In this document: positions 1-9,958 of the stretch, piece after piece
How positions within the stretch are numbered: position 1 is the first letter of the stretch
How the letters are laid out: every line of letters starts with the position of its first letter
Source: an uncultured Candidatus Altimarinota bacterium
Lineage (GTDB): Bacteria > Patescibacteriota > Gracilibacteria > BD1-5 > UBA6164
DNA: 64,000 nucleotides
NCBI GenBank assembly: GCA_937944145.1
Contig: CALDZK010000004.1
Coordinates: 186,001-250,000, forward strand
Reading direction: 5' to 3'
Notes under the pieces: model-generated
What the model was told of the DNA's origin: nothing
The model's database searches: none
The model's input: the letters and a program-made list of their open reading frames with translations, nothing else
Translations under genes and position numbers: made by a program

Positions 1-155
1 CTTGTAGCTCTTGCAGTTTTACTGTCTGGTAAGAGATCGGGATGTTCTATTATCTCATCTTTTATAGTTTTATGTAGGTCATAGTTTTGATTATTGACAA
101 AATAAAAAAAACAACTACATACAGCGATTCCTATGAGAGTAACAAATAACTTCAT
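1..155 (-). CDS. Partial hypothetical protein with N-terminal membrane anchor
   Basis: The 5' end of a minus-strand gene that runs off the window: ATG at 155, about 51 codons visible, no stop. The N terminus is strongly hydrophobic (residues 1-20) and looks like a signal anchor or lipoprotein-like signal with two Cys (C13, C15). The following soluble part reads EHPDLLPDSKTARA. It starts 10 nt after the khpB stop, so the two are probably co-transcribed. I do not recognise the family from this fragment; function unknown. Confidence 0.6.
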   Translation of the reverse strand, partial: MKLFVTLIGIAVCSCFFYFVNNQNYDLHKTIKDEIIEHPDLLPDSKTARAT

Positions 156-164
156 ACACTTTGA

Positions 165-653
165 TTATATATCATCTCCATCGATATCGATGGTCATTTT
201 TTGATCTTTCTTGCAGAGATGAATTCTTCTCTCAGCTCCTTCACCAACACTTTTAGTATAGACGCTTTCTGCTTGTTCTCCGACATAAGAATGTACTTTT
301 TTTCTCTCGTATGCTGTAAAAAATGGAAGAGTGATTTCTTTTCCCGATTGTTGAACGTACTGGATTTTTGACTTGATGTAGGTGTAGAGTTTTTCCTCTT
401 TTTGTTTCATATAGTCGTTTATCTCTAGGTGTATGATGATATTTTCACCTATCTTTTTCCCGATAACGAGCTTGAGGAGTGACTTTAGTACTTCTATATT
501 TTTCCCATGTGGACCGATGAGAATACTCGAGTCTTCACTTTGTATTTCTATAAGATAGATCTTTTCGGCTTCTTCTTGTATAAGTAGGTTACTATAATCT
601 ACTTTTAGGAGGTCAAAGAAGCTTGTTGCTATGTCTTGTATTTGTTGTTGCAT
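165..653 (-). CDS. khpB: KhpB/Jag-type RNA-binding protein (KH + R3H)
   Basis: 162 aa. A KH domain carries the IGPHGKN loop at residues about 46-52, and a C-terminal R3H domain contains the Arg-x3-His signature (ERKKVHSYVGE, about residues 115-125). This is the domain pair of KhpB (Jag/SpoIIIJ-associated protein), a cytoplasmic single-stranded RNA-binding regulator of mRNA stability and cell elongation in other bacteria. The Jag_N domain present in many homologues is absent, as in short CPR versions. In many genomes jag follows yidC. Here infB lies divergently upstream and an unknown membrane-anchored protein follows. Confidence 0.85.
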   Translation of the reverse strand: MQQQIQDIATSFFDLLKVDYSNLLIQEEAEKIYLIEIQSEDSSILIGPHGKNIEVLKSLLKLVIGKKIGENIIIHLEINDYMKQKEEKLYTYIKSKIQYVQQSGKEITLPFFTAYERKKVHSYVGEQAESVYTKSVGEGAERRIHLCKKDQKMTIDIDGDDI

Positions 654-809
654 TACATCTCAAAAGCAAATAAAAATTTCCATCAGACTAACGAGTTTTT
701 AGGTTTTTACAAGTTTTTCATGGAAGGGACGTTTTTTTTGACAATGAAGCAAAAAAACTTATATTGGGGGCTATATTTTTAATTTCTTCAAAAAGGACAT
801 TTTTCGCTT

Positions 810-3116
810 ATGATAACGAAGGTAGATGACTATTATTCTCAGCTGCAAAAATCTGATAATGACTCTGGTGCAGCAAAAAAGAAAGTAGTTATAAAAAAGA
901 AAATCAAACTCAAGGCTAAACCAGTAGTAAAAAAACCACAAGCACCAGTAGAGCTAGTGAGAGAAGACTCAAAACAGCAAGATAATACTCCTGATAAGAT
1001 ACCAGAGAAAAAACCTACATATCAGGTTATTTCTAGTACTCCTGTTTCTTGAAACAATACAAGTACTACTGTGAGATCAGTTGGCTCACAGTCTTCTTCT
1101 GATGATAAAAAACCTCTTGTGAAGTTCAAGGCTGGTTTTTGAAAAGCAGCAGGAAAGATATCTGCTCCATCAGCAAACAAGGATACTAACTCAGCAGCAT
1201 CTAAAAGAAAGCCAAAACTTTCTCCATACCATAAGTCTCGCAAACACAAATGAGGATATGATGATGATGGTTTTGTAAGGTCTAACAAGATAAAAAACAA
1301 GAAAAAACAAGAAAAAAATATAGAAGATATCAAACAACAGCTTATCGATCGTACCGGAGAAACTATCGTAGTCCCAGAAGTCCTTTCTCTCAAAGAATTT
1401 TCAGAAAAGATAGGGGTAGCGCTCCCAAAGCTCATCGCAGAGTTCATGAAAAATGGACTTATGGTAAATATGAATTCCCCAGTAGATTTTGATACTGCTT
1501 GTATTATTGCGGAAGCATTTGAAGTCACTCTTAAAAAAGACGATTCAGCAGGAGTTGGAATAGATGAAATTCTCTCGGGAGATATATCTGAGTTCCTCAA
1601 AGAAGATGATACCTCATCTCTCGAGTCTAGGCCTCCGGTTATCAGTATTATGGGGCATGTAGATCATGGAAAAACTTCCCTGTTAGACCATATTCGTAAG
1701 GAAAAAGTCGCAGAAGGAGAGGCTGGAGGAATCACTCAGAGTATCTGAGCTTACCAAGTCGAGTATGAAAATCAAAAAATTACTTTTCTTGATACTCCAG
1801 GGCATGAGGCATTTACAGTAATGCGTTCGAGAGGAGCGAAGTCTACGGATATCGCTATTCTTGTAGTAGCTGCTGATGAGTGAGTAAAACCTCAAACACT
1901 TGAGAGTATCTCTCACGCAAAAGAGGCTGGTATTCCTGTGATTGTGGCTATCAATAAGATGGATAAAGAAGGAGCAAATCCTGATCATGTAAAAGGGCAG
2001 CTCTCAGAACAGGGGCTTACTCCAGAGGATTGGGGAGGAGACACTCCTATGGTTCCTGTTTCAGCTTTGACAGGATTTGGGATAGATTCACTTCTTGAGA
2101 TTATACTTCTTGTATCAGAGATACAGGAACTCAAGGCAAATCCAAATAGACAAGCAGTAGGAACGGTTCTTGAGTCGCATCTTGATACACAACTCGGTCC
2201 TGTTGCAACGGTTCTTATAAATACAGGAACTATCAATAAATGAGATAATATAGTTTGTAATGATTCATATGGAAAAGCCAAAGTTATAAAAGATTATACC
2301 TCAAAAGCTATAAAACTCTGAATTCCAGGAGACCCTCTTCTTATAGTATGATTAGACAAAGTTGCAAATGGGGGAGATATAATTCAAGTTGTAAGTAGTG
2401 GAGAATCAGCGAGAACAAAGGCTATGGCATATAGAGAGGCTCTAAGAAACCAACAAACACTGAAATCATCACAGATAGATCTACTCATGATGAAAATAAA
2501 ATCAGGAAAGCTCAAGCAACTTAAGGTGGTTCTTAAATCAGATACCAACGGAAGTCTCGAAGCAATAAAAAATAGCCTCCTAAAACTTTCAACAGAAGAA
2601 ACAACAGTGTCAATTATTCACTCAGGTGTAGGAAATGTAACCGAGGGAGATATACTGATGTGTGAATGAAGTGAAGCAATACTGATAGGATTTTGAGTTG
2701 ATATTGTTCCTAGTGCAAAAAATATCCTCGAAGAATCAGGGGTAGAATTTATCGAGAGTCGTATTATCTATCATATAACTGAGAGAGTAGAAAAAATAGT
2801 AACCGGGATGCTTGATCCAAAAGAAGAAGAAATTATTCTTGGGAGTCCAAAGGTTGGGGGTATATTTTATACCTCTTCTAAATTCATGATCCTAGGATTG
2901 ATTCTCGGGGAAGATCAAAAAATAGAAAATCATACAAAAGTTCGTGTGATACGTGGGGATTCTGTTATTGGAAAATGAGAGATACTTTCCCTCAAACAGT
3001 GAGTTGAAGAAGTAAAATCCGTAGAAGGGCCGGTAGAATGTGGAATTAAGTTTTCGGGAGATATGCAACCTCAAGAAAAAGATATCCTCGAAGTATATAA
3101 AATAGAAATACATTAG
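810..3116 (+). CDS. infB: Translation initiation factor IF-2
   Basis: 768 aa when about a dozen in-frame TGA are read as Gly; stop TAG. Recruits fMet-tRNA to the 30S subunit and drives subunit joining with GTP hydrolysis. A Lys-rich low-complexity N region (1-160) is followed by an IF2_N-like helical region. The G domain shows G1 GHVDHGKTS (about residue 281), G3 DTPGHEAF and G4 NKMD, then domains II-IV. TGA sits at the conserved Gly after GGITQSI, as in the consensus GGITQHIGAY. Under the standard code the gene would shatter into at least six pieces, so it is a clear witness of the recoded UGA. Upstream 654-809 is the divergent promoter region with khpB. Confidence 0.97.
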
Positions 3117-3139
3117 TTTATATTCTAAATTTTCTTAGC

Positions 3140-3532
3140 ATGTCGATTTTAGATTGAATTTGATTTTTTGAGAGTTTATCGCAAGAAGACAGAACACATT
3201 TGTCGTATTTTTGTCAAAAGAAACATATAGCTTCCTGAGAACAACTCTTTGCCCAATGAGATGACCCCAATGCGTTTTATATTGTTGTTTCAGGATCATT
3301 TACTGTTTTGAAAGAAGAATCTGGTAATACTATACAGCTTGGACCAGTACTTCCGGGGGATATCCTCTGAGAGATGGCTCTCTTTTGAGAAAACACTGTA
3401 AGAAATGCAACAGTTACTGCTGCAGGTGACTCATCAGTGATTACGATACTTGATTTTAGTATCAAAGAACTAACGAAGAAAAATCCAGAAATTCTTGAAA
3501 GAATACAAAAAATAGTTGAGAGTCGAGTCTAA
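3140..3532 (+). CDS. Cyclic nucleotide-binding (CAP_ED) fold protein
   Basis: 130 aa, ATG to TAA, five in-frame TGA. Essentially a single cNMP-binding beta-roll: FYIVVSGSFTVL followed by a phosphate-binding-cassette-like PGDILGEMALF, in which the glycine before Glu is TGA-encoded. There is no DNA-binding helix-turn-helix and no membrane segment, so it is a stand-alone sensor domain or a partner of another protein rather than a CRP-type regulator. It starts 23 nt after infB and lies before infA, so it appears co-transcribed with translation genes. The ligand is unknown; the conserved Arg of cAMP-binding cassettes is not obvious. Confidence 0.8.
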
Positions 3533-3642
3533 GAAATCCCTTGTTTTCGGGAACAAGACAAAAAGTAAAAAAACATTTGCAAAATATTTTTTTATCAATA
3601 AAATTCCCGAGCTTTTTTAAAGAAAAACACCCGTAAACACCC

Positions 3643-3936
3643 ATGTCAAAGGAAGATAAAATAGAGGTTGAGTGAAAAATAATTAAGGCTCTCCCTAGTT
3701 TGGTTTTTGAAGTTCAATTACCAGATGATTTTTGATGAGGTATTGTTCAGGGGTACCTGAGTGGAAAAATGAGAAACAATTATATCAAATTGATAGAAGG
3801 GGATCTGGTTACTATTGAGCTCAGTCCTTATGATCTTTCAAAAGGAAGAATTACATTCCGTGGAAGTAAACAAGCTTTTCAAGAAGCTGCTGCTGCAAGA
3901 GAAAATAATAGATCAGGAAAAGGAAAAAAAGGATAA
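3643..3936 (+). CDS. infA: Translation initiation factor IF-1
   Basis: 97 aa OB-fold protein that blocks the 30S A site during initiation. The family core is clear: [16 protein letters not shown] and [19 protein letters not shown]. It is longer than the usual 72 aa because of a short insertion with consecutive TGA-encoded Gly (PDDFGGG) and a basic Gly/Lys/Arg-rich tail of about 22 residues. It heads the classical infA-rpmJ-rpsM-rpsK-rpsD-rpoA-rplQ order. Confidence 0.95.
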
Positions 3937-3994
3937 TTAAAGAAGACTCCATATAAAAGATAATAATTTATATACTTAAAAGAAGAGAATAATT

Positions 3995-4120
3995 ATGAAA
4001 GTTAGACCATCAGCAAAAAAAATCTGTCAAAACTGTAAGGTAGTTATTAGAAGATTTAAAGGAAAAAGATGTGTAAGAGTTATATGCTCTGACCCAAAGC
4101 ACAAACAAAGACAAGGATAA
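3995..4120 (+). CDS. rpmJ: 50S ribosomal protein L36 (bL36)
   Basis: 41 aa, too short for most gene callers. [20 protein letters not shown] is the typical bL36 start, with the zinc-binding Cys/His set (C11, C14, C27 or C31, H36). Placed between infA and rpsM as in most bacteria. Confidence 0.95.
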   Translation: MKVRPSAKKICQNCKVVIRRFKGKRCVRVICSDPKHKQRQG

Positions 4121-4150
4121 TTTAATTTTATATATTTTACTACATATTTC

Positions 4151-4519
4151 ATGGCTGTTAGAATCGCTGGAGTAGTACTTCCATCTGGGAAGCACGCAGA
4201 TATAGCTCTCACATATATATACGGTATCGGAAGAACAACCGCACAAGCTGTCCTCCAAACCACAAAAATAGAACCAACAAGGAAGATAGATGAACTTTCT
4301 GAAACAGAACTTGATCTTATCAGAGATGAGATCAAAAATCATATGGTAGAAGGTGACCTCAGAAGATTTGTTTCAGGGAATATAAAGAGACTTCAGGAGA
4401 TTAGATGTTATAGAGGTATCAGACATCAAAAGAGACTCCCAGTTAGAGGTCAAAGTACCAAAACAAATGCAAGAACAAGAAAAGGGAAATCAGTGGCTAT
4501 AGCCGGAAAGAAAAAATAA
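4151..4519 (+). CDS. rpsM: 30S ribosomal protein S13 (uS13)
   Basis: 122 aa, no in-frame TGA. Shows [12 protein letters not shown], the helix-two-turn-helix segment with [10 protein letters not shown], and the basic tail [13 protein letters not shown] that contacts P-site tRNA and the subunit bridge. Starts 30 nt after rpmJ and is followed by rpsK. Confidence 0.97.
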   Translation: MAVRIAGVVLPSGKHADIALTYIYGIGRTTAQAVLQTTKIEPTRKIDELSETELDLIRDEIKNHMVEGDLRRFVSGNIKRLQEIRCYRGIRHQKRLPVRGQSTKTNARTRKGKSVAIAGKKK

Positions 4520-4542
4520 TTATTTATAAATAATATACTGTC

Positions 4543-4989
4543 ATGACAGAAACAACTGCAACAGAAAAAAAACCAGTAGAAGTAACAACTACTACTGATA
4601 CTCCTGTGGTAAAGAGAAAAAGTAAGAAAACAAGAAGAGTAGTACAGAAATGACAAGCTCATATACTTGCTTCATTCAACAATACTATTGTTACAATCAC
4701 TGATATGGATGGAAATACTCTCAGCTGGGCAACTGGTGGAAGTGCTGGTTTCAAAGGGGCGAGAGAATCAACTCCATACGCAGCGCAAATCACTTCGGAG
4801 CAAGCTGTAGAAAAAGCAAAAACACTCCACGGACTCGAAGAAGTTGATGTATACGTAAAAGGTATAGGAGTTGGGAGAGAACAAGCTATTAGAGGACTTA
4901 TATCTGGTGGAGTTGAGCTCAGAGCAATATTTGATATTACTCCTGTTCCTCATAATGGATGTAAAAAGAAAAAAGTGAGAAGAATGTAA
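4543..4989 (+). CDS. rpsK: 30S ribosomal protein S11 (uS11)
   Basis: 148 aa including an N-terminal Thr/Lys-rich extension of about 30 residues. The conserved core begins at [20 protein letters not shown] (Gly encoded by TGA) and ends with [13 protein letters not shown]. Starting at 4543 rather than at the internal ATG at 4705 is required to include the start of the S11 fold. Lies between rpsM and rpsD. Confidence 0.96.
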
Positions 4990-5062
4990 TTCTAGCGTGG
5001 CTCAACACAAAATAGAAACAACAGTTCATTCATAAATATTGATAACTTAATTAAAACGACTT

Positions 5063-5686
5063 ATGCGTTACACTTGACCAAAGAAAAAACTCTGTAGAAG
5101 AGAGGGGGTAAACCTCTTTGGAACAGAAAAATATGATCTAGATAAAGGAAAAAGAGCTCCTCTCAGAGGGAGAAAAGGGAGTGAGTTTGGAACTCAACTC
5201 AGGAAAAAACAACTTGCTAAAAGGATGTTTGGACTTAGTGAGAAACAATTTCTTTCGTATTTTAAAAAAGCTCAAAAATCTGGAGCAACTGGAACAACAT
5301 GAGAAAAGATGCTCAGACTTCTAGAACTCAGACTCGATAATGTTGTGTTTAGGTCAGGGTTTGCTAGAACGAGAATGCAATCAAGGCAATTTGTAAGTCA
5401 TGCTCACTTTACTCTTAATGGAGTAAAAGTAACGATTCCTTCTATATCTCTGAAGGTAGGAGATGTGATTGAACTCAGAGCGAAACTCAAAGAAAGTCCA
5501 CTCTATAAATCTCTTCTCGAAGAACTCGAAGAATTTGCAAAAGACTCAAAAGGAAAAATCTCTAGTGCTAAATGGATAGATGTAGATATAAAAAATCTCA
5601 AAATTACCGTTACAGCTCTTCCAGAAAAAGATGATTTCGAACAGATTATCGATATTCAAAAAATTGTTGAATTCTACTCTAAGTAA
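5063..5686 (+). CDS. rpsD: 30S ribosomal protein S4 (uS4)
   Basis: 207 aa, primary 16S-binding assembly protein. RYTGPKKKLCRREG at the N terminus (only one Cys left of the zinc-type Cys set), and the S4 domain with LELRLDNVVFRSGFA and RQFVSHAHFTLNG. In-frame TGA at codon 5 (YTGPK) and codon 80 encode conserved or tolerated Gly. The true start lies at 5063, upstream of the longest TGA-free stretch. Confidence 0.96.
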
Positions 5687-5730
5687 TTCACTTTTCTTCA
5701 TAAATATAATACTTCTTTTAAACTCGAAAT

Positions 5731-6711
5731 ATGCACATTCTTCACAACATCGTAGGAGTTCCAAAAATAACTCAACAAGATACTGATACACATACTTCTG
5801 TTTTTAGTATTTCTCCTCTACCGAGATGATACGGAGTAACTCTATGAAATTCACTCAGAAGAGTAGCACTTTCTTCTATTCCAGGAACGAAAATAACAGG
5901 AATAAAAGTAAAATGAGTAGAACATGAATACTCAACTCTTCCAGGGATCAAAGATAGTGTTATAGATGTAATGCTTAATCTCAAAGGTCTTATTATAGAT
6001 AAAAAAGACGAAGGGATAGAGTGGATGAAACTCACAAAAAATAAGTCAGGTGTAGTGACTGCATCAGACATAAAAACACCAGCAGGTGTTACGGTTTTGA
6101 ACCCAGATATGTATATAACAGAAATAGATCAAGATAAACTCGAACTAGATATAGATATCCGTATCGAAAAAAACGTAGGATATCATTCTATTGAGGATCT
6201 CAAAGCAAAAGAAGAAGATGTAAATGTACTTCTTATCGATGCAAACTTCTCTCCAGTACTCAACGTAAAATACGATATTAGTTCTACGAGAGTTGGAGAT
6301 AACACAAATCTTGATCAGCTCGAGATGACTATTGCTACAACAGGAATCATTACTCCAGTAGAAGCATTTAAATTCTCAGGTGCAATGCTTACTTCTTATT
6401 TTTCTCTTTTCAATGAAGAAGCGCTTCAGGTAGAAGGAAACTTTATAGGAGATGTAAAAGACCTCATCAGTAGAGAAAAAGAAGAAGTAAAAGAAGAACT
6501 CGAAAAAGAAACTTATACACCAATTGAGATTATGGGGCTGTCTCCTCGTACATTGAACGCACTGATAAATGGAAATATTCTTTCTATAGAACAGCTGACA
6601 AAATGTACAGAGACAAAACTCTCCTCGATAAAGGGATTTGGAAAGAAGGCAATGACTGAAATAAGACAATCTCTCAGTGAAAGAGGACTCAAGCTTCTCG
6701 GAGACGACTAA
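5731..6711 (+). CDS. rpoA: DNA-directed RNA polymerase subunit alpha
   Basis: 326 aa. The N-terminal dimerisation and assembly domain includes GYGVTLGNSLRRVALSSIPG (two TGA-encoded Gly at conserved positions). The C-terminal domain (about 250-326) has the helix-hairpin-helix LSSIKGFGKKAMTEIRQSL that binds UP elements and activators. Between rpsD and rplQ as usual. Confidence 0.97.
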
Positions 6712-6743
6712 AACAATTTATTTATTATTTTATAGACCAGGCA

Positions 6744-7106
6744 ATGAGACATAATGTAAAAAAACATCTCAAGTTCAATAGAAAAGACTTCCAACATAGA
6801 AAATCTATGCAAAGAAATCTTCTTACGTCATTTTTTCTCCACAAAGGAATAAAGACAACAGAGAAGAAAGCAAAATCTATTGTCCCAATGATTGATAAGC
6901 TGATAAACACTGCAAATACGAGAGACGAGATGAATGCTATTAGATATGTGATGGAGTACCTCTTTACAAAAGATGCATCTCTGGAACTTTTCAAAAACGT
7001 TGCTCCAAAATACAAAGGAAAGAAAACAAGTGGTTTTACGAGAATTGTTCCTATCAAATACAGAGATGGAGACAACGCAAAACTCGTATTACTCGAACTC
7101 GTATAA
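6744..7106 (+). CDS. rplQ: 50S ribosomal protein L17 (bL17)
   Basis: 120 aa. MRHNVKKHLKFNRKDFQHRK matches the L17 start and TRIVPIKYRDGDNAKLVLLEL its end. Near the peptide exit tunnel. Follows rpoA by 32 nt. Confidence 0.96.
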   Translation: MRHNVKKHLKFNRKDFQHRKSMQRNLLTSFFLHKGIKTTEKKAKSIVPMIDKLINTANTRDEMNAIRYVMEYLFTKDASLELFKNVAPKYKGKKTSGFTRIVPIKYRDGDNAKLVLLELV

Positions 7107-7133
7107 TTTATATATAGAAAGACAAAAGATACT

Positions 7134-7565
7134 ATGAAAACTATAATGCCAAAACAGATACAAGGACAAGAAAGAAAATGGTACGTCATTGACGCTACTG
7201 GACTTACTCTTGGAAGACTTGCTACCGTTATTGCAACAACTATCAGGGGAAAAAATAAGGCAGATTTTGCTCCACATGTAGACAATGGGGATTATGTTAT
7301 TGTTCTCAACTGTGATAAATTTGCAGTGAGTGGAAACAAGATGGCAGATAAAATGTATTATAAACATACAGGATATCTTGGTGGACTCAAAGAAACTCCA
7401 CTCGAGAAACTTCTTGTGAAAAAACCATCAAAACCGATGGAGGATGCAGTTTCTGGAATGCTTCCAAAAAATAAACTCAGAAAATCAATGATGATGAGAC
7501 TCAAATGTTTCACAGGAAGTGAGCATACATTTGCAGCACAAAAACCAACAGAGCTTACACTATAA
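7134..7565 (+). CDS. rplM: 50S ribosomal protein L13 (uL13)
   Basis: 143 aa. Contains WYVIDATGLTLGRLATVIA, the KHTGYLGGLKE motif, and GMLPKNKLRKSMMMRLKCF. Binds 23S domains early in assembly. Pairs with rpsI 16 nt downstream, the conserved rplM-rpsI couple. Met6 would be an alternative start but shortens the conserved N terminus very little. Confidence 0.96.
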   Translation: MKTIMPKQIQGQERKWYVIDATGLTLGRLATVIATTIRGKNKADFAPHVDNGDYVIVLNCDKFAVSGNKMADKMYYKHTGYLGGLKETPLEKLLVKKPSKPMEDAVSGMLPKNKLRKSMMMRLKCFTGSEHTFAAQKPTELTL

Positions 7566-7581
7566 TTTATAATTTCAAAAG

Positions 7582-7974
7582 ATGGCAGGTACATATACAT
7601 ATACTATCGGAAGAAGAAAAACTGCTTCTGCACAAGTAAGAATTTTTGAAGGAAAAGGAGATTCAAAGATCAATGACAGAAAAGCAGGGGAATATATAAT
7701 GAGATCAGACTTGTTTGACACTCTCTATACTCCTCTTAAACTTTGTAAGATGAAGGATGCTGTATACTTTGAAGCAAAAGTTTCAGGCTCTGGGCAATCA
7801 GCTCAGGCAGATGCAATAGCTCATGGTATCGCTCGTGCTCTTGCTGCAAAAGATGAAGGACACAAAACAGTTCTCAAAGCTGCAGGACTCCTGACTCGTG
7901 ATGCGAGAAAGGTCGAGAGAAAGAAACCAGGAAGACACAAAGCGAGAAAGGGAATGCAATGGTCAAAACGTTAA
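7582..7974 (+). CDS. rpsI: 30S ribosomal protein S9 (uS9)
   Basis: 130 aa. TIGRRKTASAQVRIFEGKGD at the start, GQADAIAHGIARAL in the middle, and the C-terminal tail RKKPGRHKARKGMQWSKR, which reaches the P site (normally ends SKR, as here). Confidence 0.97.
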   Translation: MAGTYTYTIGRRKTASAQVRIFEGKGDSKINDRKAGEYIMRSDLFDTLYTPLKLCKMKDAVYFEAKVSGSGQSAQADAIAHGIARALAAKDEGHKTVLKAAGLLTRDARKVERKKPGRHKARKGMQWSKR

Positions 7975-8010
7975 TACACTGAGAAAATTTAATTATATTA
8001 TATTTAGAAA

Positions 8011-8433
8011 ATGCCTACTTTAAACCAACTTGTTAGAAAGTGAAGACAAGACAAGACAAAGAAAAGTAAATCACCTGCACTCCAGGTTATCAAAAACTCT
8101 CTCAAAAGAGGAGCTATCAGCGAACTCAAAAAAGGAGCAAGTATGAAGAGAGGAGTATGTACAAAAGTAAGTACTATGACTCCAAAAAAACCGAACTCTG
8201 CCCTCAGAAAAGTTGCAAAGGTAAGACTGACAAACGGGTATGAAGTAAATGCATATATCGGTGGGGAAGGTCATAACCTCCAAGAACACTCGGTAGTTGC
8301 CATCAGAGGAGGAAGAGTAAAAGATCTTCCAGGGGTAAGATACCATGTAGTAAGAGGAGTACTTGATTGTGAAGGAGTGAAAGATAGGAAACAAGGGAGA
8401 TCACTCTATGGAGCTAAAAAACCTAAAAGTTAG
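8011..8433 (+). CDS. rpsL: 30S ribosomal protein S12 (uS12)
   Basis: 140 aa decoding-centre protein. [10 protein letters not shown] (Gly is TGA), then a segment of about 16 residues after SPALQ that short S12 proteins lack, then [20 protein letters not shown]. The streptomycin-related Lys in TPKKPNS and the [13 protein letters not shown] loop (Asp that is beta-methylthiolated in other bacteria) are present. The true start is 8011; the stretch beginning at 8143 misses the N terminus. Confidence 0.96.
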
Positions 8434-8755
8434 AAGAAACTTATAAACATCGAATTCCGTCGTTAGATTCTCTTTCGCTCGAATGCTTATTATTCATAAG
8501 CTTATCTCGACTCAAGAGAATCTGCCTCGGACTTCTTGTTTCTAAATTCTTCCAAAAGTATTGTGTTACTTCCTGAGAAGTCAAGACTACGATAAGTAGA
8601 TATTCTACGATTTCATCGGAACATCAAGTCAATGAGGCTTGATTATCCGACAGAGTTGTATGAATAACTCAATATATATTTCCGGAGTAAGCCCGGCAAT
8701 TGCTGAAATTTTACGTGAAATATATACTATTTTAATTGCTAACATATAATACAAT
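8434..8755 (+). other. 322-nt rpsL-rpsG spacer with several strong hairpins
   Basis: No convincing ORF with UGA=Gly. Inverted repeats: AGATTCTCTT (8465) with AAGAGAATCT (8514), a perfect 10-bp stem enclosing GCTTAT/ATAAGC; GACTTCT (8530) with AGAAGTC (8576); GTAGA/TCTAC around 8597-8609; ATCAAG/CTTGAT around 8622-8643; GAGTT/AACTC around 8653-8670; CCGG/CCGG around 8682-8696. It may be a structured intercistronic leader for rpsG, an unassigned small RNA, or a cluster of palindromic elements. Strand given as + because of the flanking operon. Confidence 0.4.
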
Positions 8756-9199
8756 ATGTCAGATAAAAAAGAAACATCATCAAGTGATATGATAGACAAG
8801 TTCACAAACTATGTGATGCTTGATGGGAAAAAGAGTGTTGCACTCAAGATAATGGATGATACCTTTGAGCAAATAAAAGCTAAAGGACAAAAAGACCCAA
8901 AATCTATCTTTTTCAAAGCTCTTGAAAATATTATGCCAAAGATAGAAGTAAGACCAAAAAGAGTTGGTGGTTCTATATTTCAAGTACCACAAGAAGTAAA
9001 AGCAAAGAGACAACTTTTCCTTGCTGCAAAATGGATTATAGCTTCTGCAAGAAGTAAAAAAGGAGCGTCTTTCTCTAGATTTCTTGCAAACGAACTCATA
9101 GAAGCTGCAAACGAATCAGGAAATGCATTTAAGAAAAAACTCGATGTGTACAAGATGGCAGAGGCAAACAAAGCATTTGCTCGTTTCGCTAGAAGATAA
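8756..9199 (+). CDS. rpsG: 30S ribosomal protein S7 (uS7)
   Basis: 147 aa primary binder of the 16S 3' domain. Shows KFTNYVMLDGKKSVALKIM, the KALENIMPKIEVRPKRVGG motif, QVPQEV, and the C-terminal ANKAFARFARR. Its first residues are more variable than usual. Separated from rpsL by the structured spacer; no fusA follows. Confidence 0.95.
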   Translation: MSDKKETSSSDMIDKFTNYVMLDGKKSVALKIMDDTFEQIKAKGQKDPKSIFFKALENIMPKIEVRPKRVGGSIFQVPQEVKAKRQLFLAAKWIIASARSKKGASFSRFLANELIEAANESGNAFKKKLDVYKMAEANKAFARFARR

Positions 9200-9220
9200 A
9201 TTTCTTTGTATTTTGCACTC

Positions 9221-9280
9221 AGATTTCTAAAATTCACTCACCGTATTAATACATACGGCTCGCTAAAATTTTAAAAATCT
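9221..9280. repeat. Palindrome between rpsG and rpmA
   Basis: AGATTT (9221-9226) pairs with AAATCT (9275-9280), and an inner hairpin CCGTAT/ATACGG sits at 9241-9258. Lies about 20 nt after the rpsG stop. It could act as an mRNA-stabilising or weak termination structure; there is no clean T-run. Confidence 0.4.
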
Positions 9281-9336
9281 TTGCACAAACTACTTTGAAA
9301 TTACCACTACTAAAAAATATTATTTAAAAAAGAACT

Positions 9337-9609
9337 ATGGCTCACAAAAAAGCTCAATGATCCACCAATAATGGACGTGATTCCAATGCCAAACGTCTCT
9401 GAGTAAAAGTATTTGGAGACCAACCAGTAAAATCTGGAGGAATCATCATAAGACAAAAAGGAAATAAATACTGGCCAGCAGAAAATGTTTCTCAAGGTCA
9501 TGATTTTACACTCTTTGCTACTAAAGAAGGAAAGGTAAAATTCTTTGAAAAAAAGAGAACAAGATTTGATGGAAGAGTATACAAAGAGACCTACGTAAGC
9601 GTAGTGTAG
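9337..9609 (+). CDS. rpmA: 50S ribosomal protein L27 (bL27)
   Basis: 90 aa. [20 protein letters not shown] corresponds to the usual MAHKKGxGSTxNGRDSxxK start; two Gly are TGA-encoded. The N-terminal tail reaches the peptidyl-transferase centre, and no cleavable N-terminal extension of the Firmicutes type is present. rplU is not adjacent. Followed by a palindromic element and tRNA-Thr. Confidence 0.95.
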
Positions 9610-9629
9610 TAAAAAGATATATTATGATT

Positions 9630-9712
9630 GTGTCATCCCGCACTTGTTGCGGGATCTCTCCAAAGGATGAATACATTCTTGGAAAGATCCTGAACTAAGT
9701 TTAGGATGACAC
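9630..9712. repeat. Palindromic element, closing stem with internal hairpins
   Basis: GTGTCATCC at the left end pairs perfectly (9 bp) with GGATGACAC at the right end. Inside are CCCGCA..TGCGGG, a CCAA..TTGG hairpin, and TCCTGAACT/AGTTTAGGA. The layout (outer stem plus three inner hairpins) matches the elements at 31032-31130 and 46547-46642 although the sequence differs. Sits between rpmA and tRNA-Thr. Confidence 0.7.
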
Positions 9713-9721
9713 TTTTTGTTT

Positions 9722-9797
9722 GCCACTATAGCTCAGCTGGTAGAGCGTTCCCATGGTAAGGGAGAGGTCATGGGTTCAAGTCCCATTAGTGGCTCCA
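9722..9797 (+). tRNA. tRNA-Thr (anticodon GGT)
   Basis: Cloverleaf fits fully: acceptor GCCACTA/TAGTGGC, D arm GCTC..GAGC, anticodon stem TTCCC/GGGAG with loop ATGGTAA (GGT anticodon reads ACC and ACT), T arm ATGGG TTCAAGT CCCAT. The 3' CCA is encoded. Confidence 0.97.
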
Positions 9798-9801
9798 GTA
9801 A

Positions 9802-9842
9802 GAAATTCTCGTGTTACCGTCAGGTGATAGGAGAATTTTTTA
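9802..9842 (+). terminator. Rho-independent terminator after tRNA-Thr
   Basis: AAATTCTC pairs with GAGAATTT across a partly paired loop, followed by a T-run. Ends the rpmA/tRNA transcript. Confidence 0.75.
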
Positions 9843-9958
9843 GTTTGTAGTTATGGGACTTGAAGTGATGATTTTTACACATACAGCTTAGCTTAGAATA
9901 AATTGACAAATAAATTATTTTAATTAAAGTAATATTTATTATGTATTAAATTATTGTT

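Noticed and set aside
8095-8145. Extra segment of about 16 residues in S12 as a novelty
   Set aside because: Comparable insertions between SPAL and RGVxT occur in S12 of several Firmicutes.
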